From the NCBI GenBank assembly GCA_035553055.1, contig DATNEK010000269.1, forward strand, positions 1 through 14,309: a stretch of 14,309 nt of DNA. The letters are read 5' to 3'. Below, one piece after another: positions 6,029 through 13,944 of the stretch (positions within the stretch are counted from its first letter, which is position 1; each line of letters starts with the position of its first letter). A program made the position numbers and the translations under genes. Source of the stretch: Chersky-822 sp035553055. GTDB lineage: Bacteria > Actinomycetota > Actinomycetes > Streptosporangiales > Streptosporangiaceae. The notes beneath the pieces are model-generated. The model searched no databases and had not been told where the DNA came from. It was given only the letters and a program-made list of their open reading frames with translations.

Positions 6029-6718
6029 ATGATTGCGGCACGCGATGATCCCAGGTCAGCGGGGATTCTCGTCATCGATGACGAGCCGAACATCAGCGCG
6101 TTCGTGGCCAGGGCGCTTGAGCAAGCCGGGTACCAGGTCGAGGTCGCCGCGAGCGCGCCTGACGGCATTGAGCGAGCCTGCGCTGGCGGCTGCGATCTAG
6201 TGATACTTGACCTGATCATGCCTGACCTGGACGGCCGTACCGTGCTCAGCTCGATACTCAAGGTCAGGCCCAGCCAGGCGGTGCTCATTTTGTCCTGCAG
6301 TTCCGATGTCAACACCAAGGTGGAGTGCCTGGACCTCGGGGCCAGGGATTACCTGACCAAGCCGTTCTCGCTGGCCGAACTGATCGCGCGGGTGCGAGCC
6401 GGGCTCCGCGAGAACGCGATGCGCAGCGAGACGATGCGGGTGGGCGATCTGACGCTGGACGCCGGCCGGCTCGTCGCCGACAGCGGGGCCGGTCCTGTCC
6501 CACTGACCAGGCTGGAGTTCCTCTGCCTGCGCGCGCTTATGGAGCATGCTGGAAGCCCGGTGACCAAGAGCGAACTGCTGGCCTCGGTGTGGGGGATCGA
6601 CTTCGACCCTGGTTCGAACCTGGTGGACGTCTGTATCAAGCGGCTTCGAGCCAAGCTAGGGTTCACGCTGATAGAGACGGTGCGCGGTGAGGGCTACCGG
6701 CTAGGGTCTTCGAGGTGA
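6029..6718 (+). CDS. OmpR/PhoB-family response regulator
   Basis: A cytoplasmic two-component transcription factor, about 229 residues from the chosen ATG. An N-terminal receiver domain shows the acidic pair in ILVIDDEP, phospho-acceptor Asp in VILDLIMPDLDG, the switch Ser in LILSCSSD, and Lys in TKPF. The C-terminal winged-helix DNA-binding domain shows the PLTRLEFLCLRAL start, the recognition-helix region NLVDVCIKRLRAKL, and the closing IETVRGEGYRL. An upstream in-frame ATG at 5999 adds ten residues (MCAPAPTINA) not typical of the family; 6029 is preferred because of TACAAT upstream. It heads the plus-strand operon with copper-chaperone and CtaG genes and faces the oxidase operon, so it probably controls one or both. 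No histidine kinase is in the window. Confidence 0.93.
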   Translation: MIAARDDPRSAGILVIDDEPNISAFVARALEQAGYQVEVAASAPDGIERACAGGCDLVILDLIMPDLDGRTVLSSILKVRPSQAVLILSCSSDVNTKVECLDLGARDYLTKPFSLAELIARVRAGLRENAMRSETMRVGDLTLDAGRLVADSGAGPVPLTRLEFLCLRALMEHAGSPVTKSELLASVWGIDFDPGSNLVDVCIKRLRAKLGFTLIETVRGEGYRLGSSR

Positions 6719-7365
6719 CGCCTCCAGCGACTACCGATCCCCCGTTCGTCCCGCTCCGCGCGAGCTGGCCGACCAGGCGATCGCCGCGCTTGGCGTTCGC
6801 CATCGCCGCCGTCCTCGCGCTGATCGCGGTGGCGGTCGGTGCGAGCCATCGTCCGACCAACGGCGAGCGAGCCACCGACTTGAGGAGCCTGCTGACCACG
6901 CTGAACACCGATGTCGAGTCCTGCTCGGGCGGCGTTGGCGACGCGCTCGCGGTCATGAACGCCATACAGAACGGCACCAGCCACGACGTCACGACAGCGA
7001 TCAACCTGGCCACCGGGAGCGCGGCTAACTGCTCGCCTGCCAACAACGAGCAACTCGACGACCTCACCGGGGTGCAAGTGCCCGAGTCGCTCGACAGTTA
7101 CCACCTCCAGGCCGCGGTCACCGACCTGATCGACTGGGCGGCGCCCGACGCCGCCAGGGTCCAGTCCGACGTCGCGGCCGTGCTCACCGACCGGGACAAG
7201 CCGGGCGAGAGCGCCGCGATCGCGCGGCTTGGCAAGGACCTGCGCAAGCTCCGCGCTCAGCGAGCCATCGTCGACGCGGCGTTCGCACCCGCGATCAAGG
7301 CGCTGTCGCCGCGCTCGGCGCCGCCGAGGCTGTGGGTAACCGCTCGCCCGTCGAACAGTTACTGA
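6715..7365 (+). CDS. Single-pass membrane protein with extracytoplasmic helical domain, unknown function
   Basis: A 216-residue protein that I do not recognise. A Pro-rich cytoplasmic tail of about 25 residues and a positively charged TRRSPR are followed by one span at about 26-44 (LAFAIAAVLALIAVAVGAS). The rest is a mostly helical outer domain with two Cys (C70, C106) that could pair. The GTG start overlaps the response-regulator stop codon (GTGA), a place often held by the partner histidine kinase. Its layout recalls the sensing half of a kinase, but there is no H-box, ATP-binding domain or second span. A modulator or sensor acting with the regulator, or a periplasmic partner of the oxidase assembly genes, are both possible. 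Gene reality is good; role is unknown. Confidence 0.75.
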   Translation: MTPPATTDPPFVPLRASWPTRRSPRLAFAIAAVLALIAVAVGASHRPTNGERATDLRSLLTTLNTDVESCSGGVGDALAVMNAIQNGTSHDVTTAINLATGSAANCSPANNEQLDDLTGVQVPESLDSYHLQAAVTDLIDWAAPDAARVQSDVAAVLTDRDKPGESAAIARLGKDLRKLRAQRAIVDAAFAPAIKALSPRSAPPRLWVTARPSNSY

Positions 7366-7378
7366 GGCCGGACCGCCC

Positions 7379-9262
7379 ATGCACCCCATTGCCAGCCTCG
7401 CGAGCACAAGCCCGATGCCGGGCATGCGCAGCGGCCTGAACGTGTCCAACTCGATCCTGGTAACTGCCTTCCGCTCAGCGCTGATACGCCAGGGGCTGGT
7501 CGCGCTGCTGATCTTGGTCTCGCTCGCGATCATCTGGGCCAGCGCGCGGGAATGGCTGCCTGGCTTCGCGAGGCGTGGTGCCGGCCTGGGGGGACGACCC
7601 CCCGAGCCGGTCGGCCGCGCGGTGGCGCGGATCGGATTCGGGTTGCTCTGGGTCTTCGACGGCATCCTGCAGGCGCAGCCCGCGATGGCGGCCGGGCTGC
7701 CGGGCCAGGTCATCGCGCCAGCCGCGGACGGATCGCCTGGCTGGGTCAGGCACCTGGTCAACTGGGCAGGCACCGCGTGGTCGTACCATCCCGTGCAAGC
7801 CGGCGCCGCCGCAGTCTGGATCCAGGTAGGAATCGGAGTCTGGCTGCTCGCGGCGGCCCGCGGACCCGCCTCGAGGCTAGCCGGGGTGACAAGCGTCGGC
7901 TGGGGCCTAGTCGTCTGGGTGTTCGGCGAGGCCTTCGGCGGTATCTTCAGCCCTGGCCAGAGCCTGCTGTTCGGAGCGCCAGGCGCGGCGCTCATTTACT
8001 GCGCGGCCGGCTGCCTGGTCGCGCTGCCCGACCGGGCGTGGGAGTCGGACGCGCTCGGCCGACGACTGCTCGTTGGCCTCGGAACCTTCTTCCTTGGCAT
8101 GGCGGTGCTGCAAGCCTGGCCTGGCCGTGGCTTCTGGCAGGGAACGATAGGGCACGAACCAGGCTCGCTGCGCCAGATGCTGGTGTCGATGTCAGCTACT
8201 CCGCAGCCGGTTCCGCTTGCCCGTCTCGTCGATGACTTCGGCTCCCTCGTAGCCAGTCACGGCTTCGGCATTAACGCATTCGCCGTGGCTATTGTCGGCA
8301 TCCTCGGCGTCGGTGTGCTCGCCGGGACTCTCGCGGGCTCGCGCCGGTTCCTGCTCGCCGTCGTCATCGCGACAGCCGCGTTCTGCCTGGCCGACTGGGC
8401 CCTGGTGCAAGATCTCGGCTTTCTCGGCGGGCTCGGCACCGACCCGAACAGCATGATTCCGCTGCTGCTCCTCACCGTGGCCGGCTACCTGGGCGTAAGC
8501 CGGGTCGCCGCCGCCGATCGGGCGGTCGATGAGCAACCGCCCGCTGACGTGCGGTGGCGCGACCGGATCAAGCCGCGGCGGCTGGCCGGACAGCTTGCCG
8601 CGATGCGGGCGACCGGGATCCTGGCGGCCTGGGCGGTGCTCGTGGTGCTCATAGGCGCGGCTCCCATGGCGCTCGCGCAGGTCAACAGGAACGCCGATCC
8701 GATCATCGCGCAAGCTATCGACGGGTCGACGGCGCCGCTCGACATCCCGGCCGCCTCGTTCAATCTCAGCAACGTCAGCGGCCAGCCGGTGTCGCTGGCA
8801 AGCCTGCGAGGGAAGGTGCTGCTGCTGACCTTCCTCGACCCGGTCTGCACGACCGATTGCCCGCTGCTCGCGCAGGAACTGCGCGATGCCGATCGGCTGC
8901 TCGGCACCAAGGCTCGCGATGTCGAACTTGTGGCGATCGCCGCGAACCCGCTCTACTACAGCGCGCCGTACCTGCGGGCATTCGACCAGCAGGAAGGTCT
9001 GAGCCGGCTGCGCAACTGGACTTACCTGACCGGCTCGCTGAGCGAACTGCGGCAGGTATGGACCAACTACGGCGTCATCGTCGAAAAATTGCCCGGCGGG
9101 CAGATGGTCGCGCACAACGACTTGGTGTTCGTGATTGACGCCTCAGGCCGAGTCAGGTTCGAGTTCAATGCCGATCCGGGTCCTGGCACGGCCTCTTCGC
9201 TGTCCTCGTTCGCCGTCGAGTTCGCCCGGGCCGCCGAGCGCACGATGTCCGTGGTCCGCTGA
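7379..9262 (+). CDS. Polytopic membrane protein fused to a SCO1/SenC copper chaperone domain
   Basis: A 627-residue two-part protein. Residues about 38-432 contain roughly ten hydrophobic spans (starting near 40, 81, 141, 169, 196, 229, 298, 323, 359 and 411), loosely resembling DoxX-type membrane proteins (LLWVFDGILQAQPAM). Residues about 455-627 form a thioredoxin-fold SCO domain outside the membrane, with the copper motif C490-x3-C494 in DPVCTTDCP and the distal copper-binding H579 in VAHNDLVFVID. SCO proteins deliver or reduce copper for the CuA site of subunit II. The gene starts 13 bases after the preceding gene; the ribosome binding site is weak (GAGG about 11 bases upstream), so Met13 or Met16 are alternative starts. 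The neighbouring ctaG and divergent ctaC strongly support CuA maturation. The role of the membrane part is unknown. Confidence 0.88.
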   Translation: MHPIASLASTSPMPGMRSGLNVSNSILVTAFRSALIRQGLVALLILVSLAIIWASAREWLPGFARRGAGLGGRPPEPVGRAVARIGFGLLWVFDGILQAQPAMAAGLPGQVIAPAADGSPGWVRHLVNWAGTAWSYHPVQAGAAAVWIQVGIGVWLLAAARGPASRLAGVTSVGWGLVVWVFGEAFGGIFSPGQSLLFGAPGAALIYCAAGCLVALPDRAWESDALGRRLLVGLGTFFLGMAVLQAWPGRGFWQGTIGHEPGSLRQMLVSMSATPQPVPLARLVDDFGSLVASHGFGINAFAVAIVGILGVGVLAGTLAGSRRFLLAVVIATAAFCLADWALVQDLGFLGGLGTDPNSMIPLLLLTVAGYLGVSRVAAADRAVDEQPPADVRWRDRIKPRRLAGQLAAMRATGILAAWAVLVVLIGAAPMALAQVNRNADPIIAQAIDGSTAPLDIPAASFNLSNVSGQPVSLASLRGKVLLLTFLDPVCTTDCPLLAQELRDADRLLGTKARDVELVAIAANPLYYSAPYLRAFDQQEGLSRLRNWTYLTGSLSELRQVWTNYGVIVEKLPGGQMVAHNDLVFVIDASGRVRFEFNADPGPGTASSLSSFAVEFARAAERTMSVVR

Positions 9263-9278
9263 CCGGGTTAGATGAGCG

Positions 9279-10175
9279 ATGCACTATCTGACGGAGAATT
9301 GGTCGTTCGATCCTTTTCTGATAATCGCGTTGATTTTGGCTGGATGGCATGAGGTCGGTCTGGCCAGACTGGCCAGGAAATCGCGCCCTGAGCGGACAAG
9401 GGAACGCCGGCTGAGGTCGCTGTGGTTTTACGCCGGACTGGTCGTGTTGCTGATCGCGGTTGAGTCACCGCTCGATTACTGGTCGGACAGCTATTTCTTC
9501 GTGCACATGATTCAGCATCTGCTGCTCATGTTCGCGGCGCCGGTACTCATCGTGGCCGGAGCGCCGTGGCAGCCGCTGCTCGACGGGCTGCCGGGCCGGC
9601 TCGGCAAGGACGCGACCAGGGAAGTTCTCACGGCCGGCTGGTCACGGCCGATCCGCTGGGTCGGCGGATTCCTGCTCAGGCCGCAGGTCGCTGTCGCCCT
9701 GTTCAACGCCACGATGGTGCTGTGGCATCTGCCTGCTCCTTATGATCTGGCCGAGCGCAACCAGATTGTGCACATCTGGCTCATGCACGCCAGCTTCTTC
9801 ATTGCGGGCGTGCTCTTCTGGCTGCAGTTCGTGCCGTCGGCGCCGTTCCGCATCAAGTTCTCCCGGCCAGCTCAGATGGTCGCGCTGCTGGCGACCAATG
9901 TGCAGATGTGGCTTCTGGCGATGTCGATGAGCATTCTCGCGTCGTCCTCGTGGTATTCGGTCTACGCGCATGTCCCCGGCGTCACCCTGTCCCCATTCGC
10001 CGACCAGCAGATCGGGGCCGGGATCTTGTGGATATGCGGTGACTTCTGGGCGATTCCCGCGATGCTCTACGTCGTGCGGCGACTTATGAGCGAAGACGGC
10101 AACCTAAGCTCGGCCGTCGACCGGATCCTTGGTCGCGGCCGTTCCCGCGGCTATCAGTGGGCGGGCCGGCAGTAA
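9279..10175 (+). CDS. ctaG: CtaG-type cytochrome c oxidase assembly factor
   Basis: A 298-residue polytopic membrane protein of the caa3-type CtaG family, needed for assembly of heme-copper oxidases and thought to act in copper supply to CuB. Family signs are the histidine-containing spans: H76 and H80 in FFVHMIQHLLLMFAAPVL, H150 in VLWHLP, and H165 with H170 in HIWLMHASFFIAGVLFW. SPFADQQIGAGILWICGDF at about 238-256 is also typical. About seven spans are visible. It starts 16 bases after the SCO-fusion stop codon with no strong ribosome binding site (GATGAGCG just upstream). It is the last gene of the regulator/assembly operon; a hairpin follows after about 125 bases. This family is distinct from the Cox11-like proteins that are also called CtaG in other bacteria. 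Confidence 0.94.
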   Translation: MHYLTENWSFDPFLIIALILAGWHEVGLARLARKSRPERTRERRLRSLWFYAGLVVLLIAVESPLDYWSDSYFFVHMIQHLLLMFAAPVLIVAGAPWQPLLDGLPGRLGKDATREVLTAGWSRPIRWVGGFLLRPQVAVALFNATMVLWHLPAPYDLAERNQIVHIWLMHASFFIAGVLFWLQFVPSAPFRIKFSRPAQMVALLATNVQMWLLAMSMSILASSSWYSVYAHVPGVTLSPFADQQIGAGILWICGDFWAIPAMLYVVRRLMSEDGNLSSAVDRILGRGRSRGYQWAGRQ

Positions 10176-10301
10176 CTTTCACCGTGCGGCTGGCGCTAAC
10201 CATCCAAGGCGGCGTGCGCCCAGCCACTATCAGGTAACCGGTTATGCCGCACATGTTCGCGTGTCGTTCCACGTTGTCGGGCTTTCCTTTGGGCATCATG
10301 T

Positions 10302-10340
10302 GACCAGGCCCCTCCAGGTATGAGCTGGAGGGGCCTGGTC
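10302..10340. terminator. Long perfect hairpin between convergent genes, likely two-way terminator
   Basis: GACCAGGCCCCTCCAG (10302-10317) is perfectly complementary to CTGGAGGGGCCTGGTC (10325-10340), with a 7-base loop. It lies between ctaG (plus) and the DUF2332 gene (minus), so it can end both transcripts. There is no U-run on either side, as in many actinobacterial terminators. The rest of 10176-10301 holds an imperfect stem (10184-10196 with 10216-10227) and the palindrome TAACCGGTTA at 10235-10244, but no gene. Confidence 0.85.
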
Positions 10341-10357
10341 CATGTCTGCTTGACCGC

Positions 10358-11428
10358 TCAGCTCGACCAGGTCACCGGCAGTCCATGCGGCGGCGCGGTG
10401 CCGAGCCGCCGGGTCACCCGGCCAGGCCAGGTGACCAATTCGATCGGCGTGTCCGTTGTTCCCCTGATGAGTTCAAGGCTGACGTGGGCGAACCGCGCCG
10501 AGTTGGTCGCTTGCGCGCCAAGCGCCTCGATCCCCGCGTCGACCGCTTCCTTTTGCTCCCGGCTCAGATAATGCCGCATGATCGAGTGCCAGAGCACGGT
10601 CCAGGTCCCTGGCTCGAGCGTGGTGCGTGAGATGGTCTCGCTCGCCGACTCGGTTCTCATCTCGGCGCCGATCTCGGCCGCTAGCTGGCAGGCGCCGCGC
10701 AGCCTGGCCAGCCGCTCAAGCTGGTCAGGCCAGACGTAGGCGAGCAGCTTGCGGCGACCTGACTCGCTCACCGGATCCACCGGCGCGAGGTCGCCGCCGA
10801 CCCGCGACACGACCTGTATGCCCGCCGCGGCCGGCGCCTGGCCAAGCCACCCGTCGATCATCCGCACTGGTGAGGACGGCTCGCCATAGGCGGTGCCGCC
10901 GCCAGTGATCCTGAATTTGTCCGCCCGTAGGTTGAGACCCGCGCTGGCGCCGATCTCGACCAGCCGGATCGGGTAGCTAGCTTGCGAGACCAGGTGGCAG
11001 AGCGCCCCGACGAGGGCCGCGCCCCGGCCGACCTCGTTGGTCTGGGGCGGGTGGTCGAGCCAGGTCCGCACCTCATCCGCGTGCTCGATGAGCACCTGAC
11101 GCAGGGCTTGCCACGCGAGGGCGGCGCCAGGCCCCGGGTCCGCATGGCCTCCAGCCGACGGGTAGAAGCTGGCTAGCTCGGGCGCACGGCCGGCCAGCAC
11201 AAGCGCGTGCACGCCGCCAAGCATGCGCAGCGAGAGCGCACCAGGACCAGGTGCGTCCAGATGACCCTCGAGCACGCCGGCCACGGGGCCGCCATCGCGC
11301 AGGTCGCGAGCCGCGTGGTTGAGCAGGCCAGCGTAGAGCGGGCTGCCGAACGCCTCGCAGGCCACAGCCTGGAGCTCAAACCAATGCGCCGTTCCCTCGA
11401 CTGGCGTCTGCGCGACTGCCCGATCCAC
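10358..11428 (-). CDS. DUF2332 family protein
   Basis: A 356-residue soluble protein of the actinobacterial DUF2332 family, whose function is not established to my knowledge. Recognisable family stretches are FYPSAGG (about 88-94), PPQTNEVGRGAALVGAL (about 127-143), VEIGASAGLNLRAD (about 157-170, like a nucleotide or SAM-binding glycine loop) and a WTVLWHSIMRHYLS stretch near 280. The frame opens at ATG 11470, but GTG 11428 is preferred because GGGAGG at 11436-11441 lies 7 bases before it and the 14 extra residues look non-conserved. It is convergent with ctaG and divergent from the racemase-fold gene at 11501. A methyltransferase-like role is only a guess from the glycine loop. Confidence 0.88.
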   Translation of the reverse strand: MDRAVAQTPVEGTAHWFELQAVACEAFGSPLYAGLLNHAARDLRDGGPVAGVLEGHLDAPGPGALSLRMLGGVHALVLAGRAPELASFYPSAGGHADPGPGAALAWQALRQVLIEHADEVRTWLDHPPQTNEVGRGAALVGALCHLVSQASYPIRLVEIGASAGLNLRADKFRITGGGTAYGEPSSPVRMIDGWLGQAPAAAGIQVVSRVGGDLAPVDPVSESGRRKLLAYVWPDQLERLARLRGACQLAAEIGAEMRTESASETISRTTLEPGTWTVLWHSIMRHYLSREQKEAVDAGIEALGAQATNSARFAHVSLELIRGTTDTPIELVTWPGRVTRRLGTAPPHGLPVTWSS

Positions 11429-11435
11429 GTGCGTG

Positions 11436-11441
11436 CCTCCC
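11436..11441 (-). promoter_or_regulatory. Ribosome binding site deciding the DUF2332 start
   Basis: GGGAGG on the minus strand, 7 bases before GTG 11428. The upstream ATG at 11470 has nothing comparable, so the shorter protein is preferred. Confidence 0.6.
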
Positions 11442-11500
11442 GTCCCCGCTGACCAGCCTGGTTCTATCATCTCGCCCCATACAGGGTCTACGCTGCCCTA

Positions 11501-12862
11501 GTGCACGCGCCCCCGCAAACCAGCCGAATCCACCTCCTGCACGAACGGGTCGACGCGCTCAGGCACCAGCCGATCGCCGCGACGGAAAAGGGGTTCGGGA
11601 CGATCGCGCAAATGCAGAACCGTGCCGGAGGCGCGCAAATGCAGAACCGTGCCGGAGGCGCGCAAAGGCACGTCAGTGCCGCTTCGCTGGCCGCCGAACG
11701 CCCGCCAGCGCTTGGTGGCGACTTCACCATGCCGCTGCTCGTGTTGCGCGATACGGCGCTCGCGCACAACACCGGTGCCATGGCGCGATGGTGCGCGTCA
11801 ACCGGGGTGCTGCTCGCGCCGCACGGCAAGACCACGATGGCGCCTGCGCTGTTCGAGCGCCAGCTAGCCGCGGGCGCGTGGGGCATGACGGCGGCGACGA
11901 TCAGTCAGGTGCAGGTGTACCGGTCATTTGGCATCGACCGGATCCTGATCGCCAACGAGCTGACCGACCGCGCCGGGATCGCCTGGCTTGCCGCCGAGCT
12001 GACGGCCGACCTGGGCTGGGAATGCTTCGCCTACGTCGACAGCCTGGCTGGCGTCAGGCTGCTCGACGACGCGCTGACCGCTGCCGGGGCCAGCCGACCG
12101 CTGTCAGTGCTCGTCGAACTTGGCTTCCCAGGCGGCCGCACCGGCTGCCGGAGCGTCGACGAGGCGATCGATGTGGCGAAGGCGGCGTCGCAGGCCCGCG
12201 CGCTTGCCCTGGCCGGGGTGTCCGGCTACGAAGGCGGGATCGGCCATGGCGGGGAGCCGGAGGCGCTGGATGCCGTGGCTGGCTTTTGCGGGCGGTTGCG
12301 CGAGCTTGGGGAATTGGTGGCGGCGAGCGTTCCCGGGCTTATTGTCTCAGCCGGGGGCAGCGCGTATTTCGACGTCGTGGCCAGGGAACTCACTGCCGGC
12401 AGCCGCGCGCCGGGCGCCGTGAGCCCGGTGGTCGTGCTGCGCAGCGGCTGTTACCTGACCCATGACCATGGTGAATATGCCGCGATCGGGCCGGCCTCGC
12501 GCCGGCTAGGCCCTGATCTGGTCCCCGCGATCGAGCTGTGGGCGCCTGTGCTGTCCTGCCCGGAGCCGGGGCTGGCGCTCGCTTGTGCCGGGCGTCGGGA
12601 CGTCTCTTTCGACCAGGGCATGCCGGTGCCACTGCGGCTACGGCGGCACGACGGGACGATCGAGCCAGCATCCGGGCTTGTCACGACGAGGCTCGATGAC
12701 CAGCATGCCTATATCAGCGTCCCGCCGGATGTCACGCTCACCCCTGGTGACCTGCTCTGCTTCGGCATCTCCCACCCGTGCACCACGCTCGACAAGTGGC
12801 GGGTCATCCCGGTAGTCGACGACGATTACCACGTCATCGACGCGGTGCATACGTTCTTCTGA
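11501..12862 (+). CDS. PLP-dependent D-serine dehydratase-like enzyme (alanine racemase-fold)
   Basis: A 453-residue cytoplasmic enzyme of the fold-type III PLP family related to D-serine dehydratase (DSD1-type) and D-threonine aldolase. Residues about 77-300 form the alanine-racemase-like barrel, with the PLP lysine K110 in LLAPHGKTTMAP. Further conserved stretches are SGYEGGIGHG (241-250), SAGGSAYFDVV (283-293) and LRSGCYLTHDHGEY (313-326). The C-terminal beta domain carries the metal-binding H425 and C427 in SHPCTTLDKWR, typical of the zinc-dependent dehydratases. Likely reaction: deamination of a D-amino acid or a hydroxy-amino acid; the substrate cannot be read from sequence. The GTG start has no ribosome binding site and about 70 poorly conserved residues precede the barrel, so a later start is possible. 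It is followed after 10 bases by pip. Confidence 0.88.
   Translation: MHAPPQTSRIHLLHERVDALRHQPIAATEKGFGTIAQMQNRAGGAQMQNRAGGAQRHVSAASLAAERPPALGGDFTMPLLVLRDTALAHNTGAMARWCASTGVLLAPHGKTTMAPALFERQLAAGAWGMTAATISQVQVYRSFGIDRILIANELTDRAGIAWLAAELTADLGWECFAYVDSLAGVRLLDDALTAAGASRPLSVLVELGFPGGRTGCRSVDEAIDVAKAASQARALALAGVSGYEGGIGHGGEPEALDAVAGFCGRLRELGELVAASVPGLIVSAGGSAYFDVVARELTAGSRAPGAVSPVVVLRSGCYLTHDHGEYAAIGPASRRLGPDLVPAIELWAPVLSCPEPGLALACAGRRDVSFDQGMPVPLRLRRHDGTIEPASGLVTTRLDDQHAYISVPPDVTLTPGDLLCFGISHPCTTLDKWRVIPVVDDDYHVIDAVHTFF
11606..11666 (+). repeat. 27-base in-frame tandem duplication
   Basis: Two identical 27-base units (11606-11632 and 11633-11659) plus 7 bases of a third encode AQMQNRAGG twice near the N-terminus of the dehydratase-like enzyme. 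It lies before the conserved barrel, so it probably does not disturb the fold. Perfect identity suggests recent slippage or duplication. Confidence 0.9.
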
Positions 12863-12872
12863 GGGCGGGTCT

Positions 12873-13820
12873 GTGACTGAGCGCTTTGAGGCCATTGAGC
12901 CGTACGACTGGGGAATGCTCGATGTCGGTGATGGCCAGCGGGTGTACTGGGAAGCCAGCGGCAACCCGGAGGGGAAGCCGGCAGTGGCGCTGCATGGCGG
13001 TCCCGGCGGCGGCAGTACACCGGGCCGACGCCGGTCGTTCGATCCTGATGCTTACCGGTTCATCCAGTTCGATCAGCGCGGCTGCGGTCGCAGCACACCC
13101 TCGGTCGCTGACCTGAGTACCAGCCTGGACGCCAATACCACCGAGCATCTGATCGGTGACATCGAGAAGCTGCGTGAGCACCTGGGCATCGGACGGTGGC
13201 TCGTCTGGGGCGCATCGTGGGGCGTGACGCTGGCGCTGGCTTACGCTGAGCGTTATCCCGAGCGGGTGACGGAGATGGTGCTGCTGTCTTGCACGATGAC
13301 CCGGCCAAGCGAGGTGCACTGGCTCTACCACGAGGCCGGGCGGTTCTTCCCTGAGCAGTGGCAGCGATACCGGGAAGGCGGCGGCAACGCCGATGATCTT
13401 GTCGCCGCCTACGACAAGCTGCTCAACGCCGATCCCGATCCCGAGGTCCGGGCCCGCGCGGCGCGGAACTGGTGCGACTGGGAGGACGCGGTCAACTCCC
13501 TGGAAGAAGGCTGGACGCCAAGCGAGAGATACGCCGATCCCCGGTTCCGGATGACCTTCGCACGGCTATGCGCGCACTACTTCTCTCACGCTGCCTGGCT
13601 GGAAGACGGGCAGTTGCTGCGCGATGCCCACCGGCTGGCCGGCATCCCCGGCGTGATGATCCATGGCCGCTTCGACATCCAAGGTCCGCCGGACGTGCCC
13701 TGGCTGCTTCACCAGGCATGGCCGGGCTCAGAATTGCATCTGGTCAGGACTGGGCACCAGGGCGGCGATGAGATGACCGCGCACATGATGACAGCCCTGA
13801 CCCGCTTTGCGCTGACCTAG
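12873..13820 (+). CDS. pip: Proline iminopeptidase (alpha/beta hydrolase)
   Basis: A 315-residue cytoplasmic serine peptidase of the S33 family, which removes N-terminal proline from peptides. Visible features are the oxyanion-hole motif HGGPGGG (41-47), DQRGCGRS (67-74), nucleophile elbow GASWG with S115 (GGSWG is usual), the catalytic Asp D268 in HGRFDIQGPP, and catalytic His H295 in TGHQGG. The helical cap with WCDWEDAV (200-207) matches the prolyl-aminopeptidase type, including the paired acidic residues used to bind the substrate amino end. Length agrees with the family. The GTG start follows the upstream stop by 10 bases with GAGGGCGGG as ribosome binding site, so it is probably co-transcribed with the dehydratase-like gene. 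Together they suggest peptide or amino-acid salvage. Confidence 0.94.
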   Translation: MTERFEAIEPYDWGMLDVGDGQRVYWEASGNPEGKPAVALHGGPGGGSTPGRRRSFDPDAYRFIQFDQRGCGRSTPSVADLSTSLDANTTEHLIGDIEKLREHLGIGRWLVWGASWGVTLALAYAERYPERVTEMVLLSCTMTRPSEVHWLYHEAGRFFPEQWQRYREGGGNADDLVAAYDKLLNADPDPEVRARAARNWCDWEDAVNSLEEGWTPSERYADPRFRMTFARLCAHYFSHAAWLEDGQLLRDAHRLAGIPGVMIHGRFDIQGPPDVPWLLHQAWPGSELHLVRTGHQGGDEMTAHMMTALTRFALT

Positions 13821-13902
13821 TGCTTCGGCGACGCTAACAGGGATTGGCGCCGGCGTGCGGTGCGGAGTGCTGGCGGCGTGCCCCTGGCGGACTGCCGCAG
13901 CT

Positions 13903-13924
13903 GCGATGGATTCCCGGTTTCATC
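13903..13924 (-). repeat. Inverted copy of the intergenic repeat arm
   Basis: Starts GCGATGGATTCC and ends GGTTTCATC, the reverse complement of the forward arm with a few changes in the centre. It lies about 80 bases after the pip stop codon and can pair with the forward arms at 13980 and 14023. Confidence 0.7.
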
Positions 13925-13944
13925 CCGCCAGCCCGGTCTGGTGC

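Noticed and set aside
6694..7995. 433-residue minus-strand frame opposite the membrane protein and SCO-fusion genes
   Set aside because: Pro/Arg/Gln-rich low-complexity product on the antisense strand of genes with good membrane and domain signals.
10235..10244. TAACCGGTTA palindrome as a regulator site
   Set aside because: It is a perfect 10-base palindrome but lies between two convergent gene ends where no promoter is expected, so there is little reason to call it functional.
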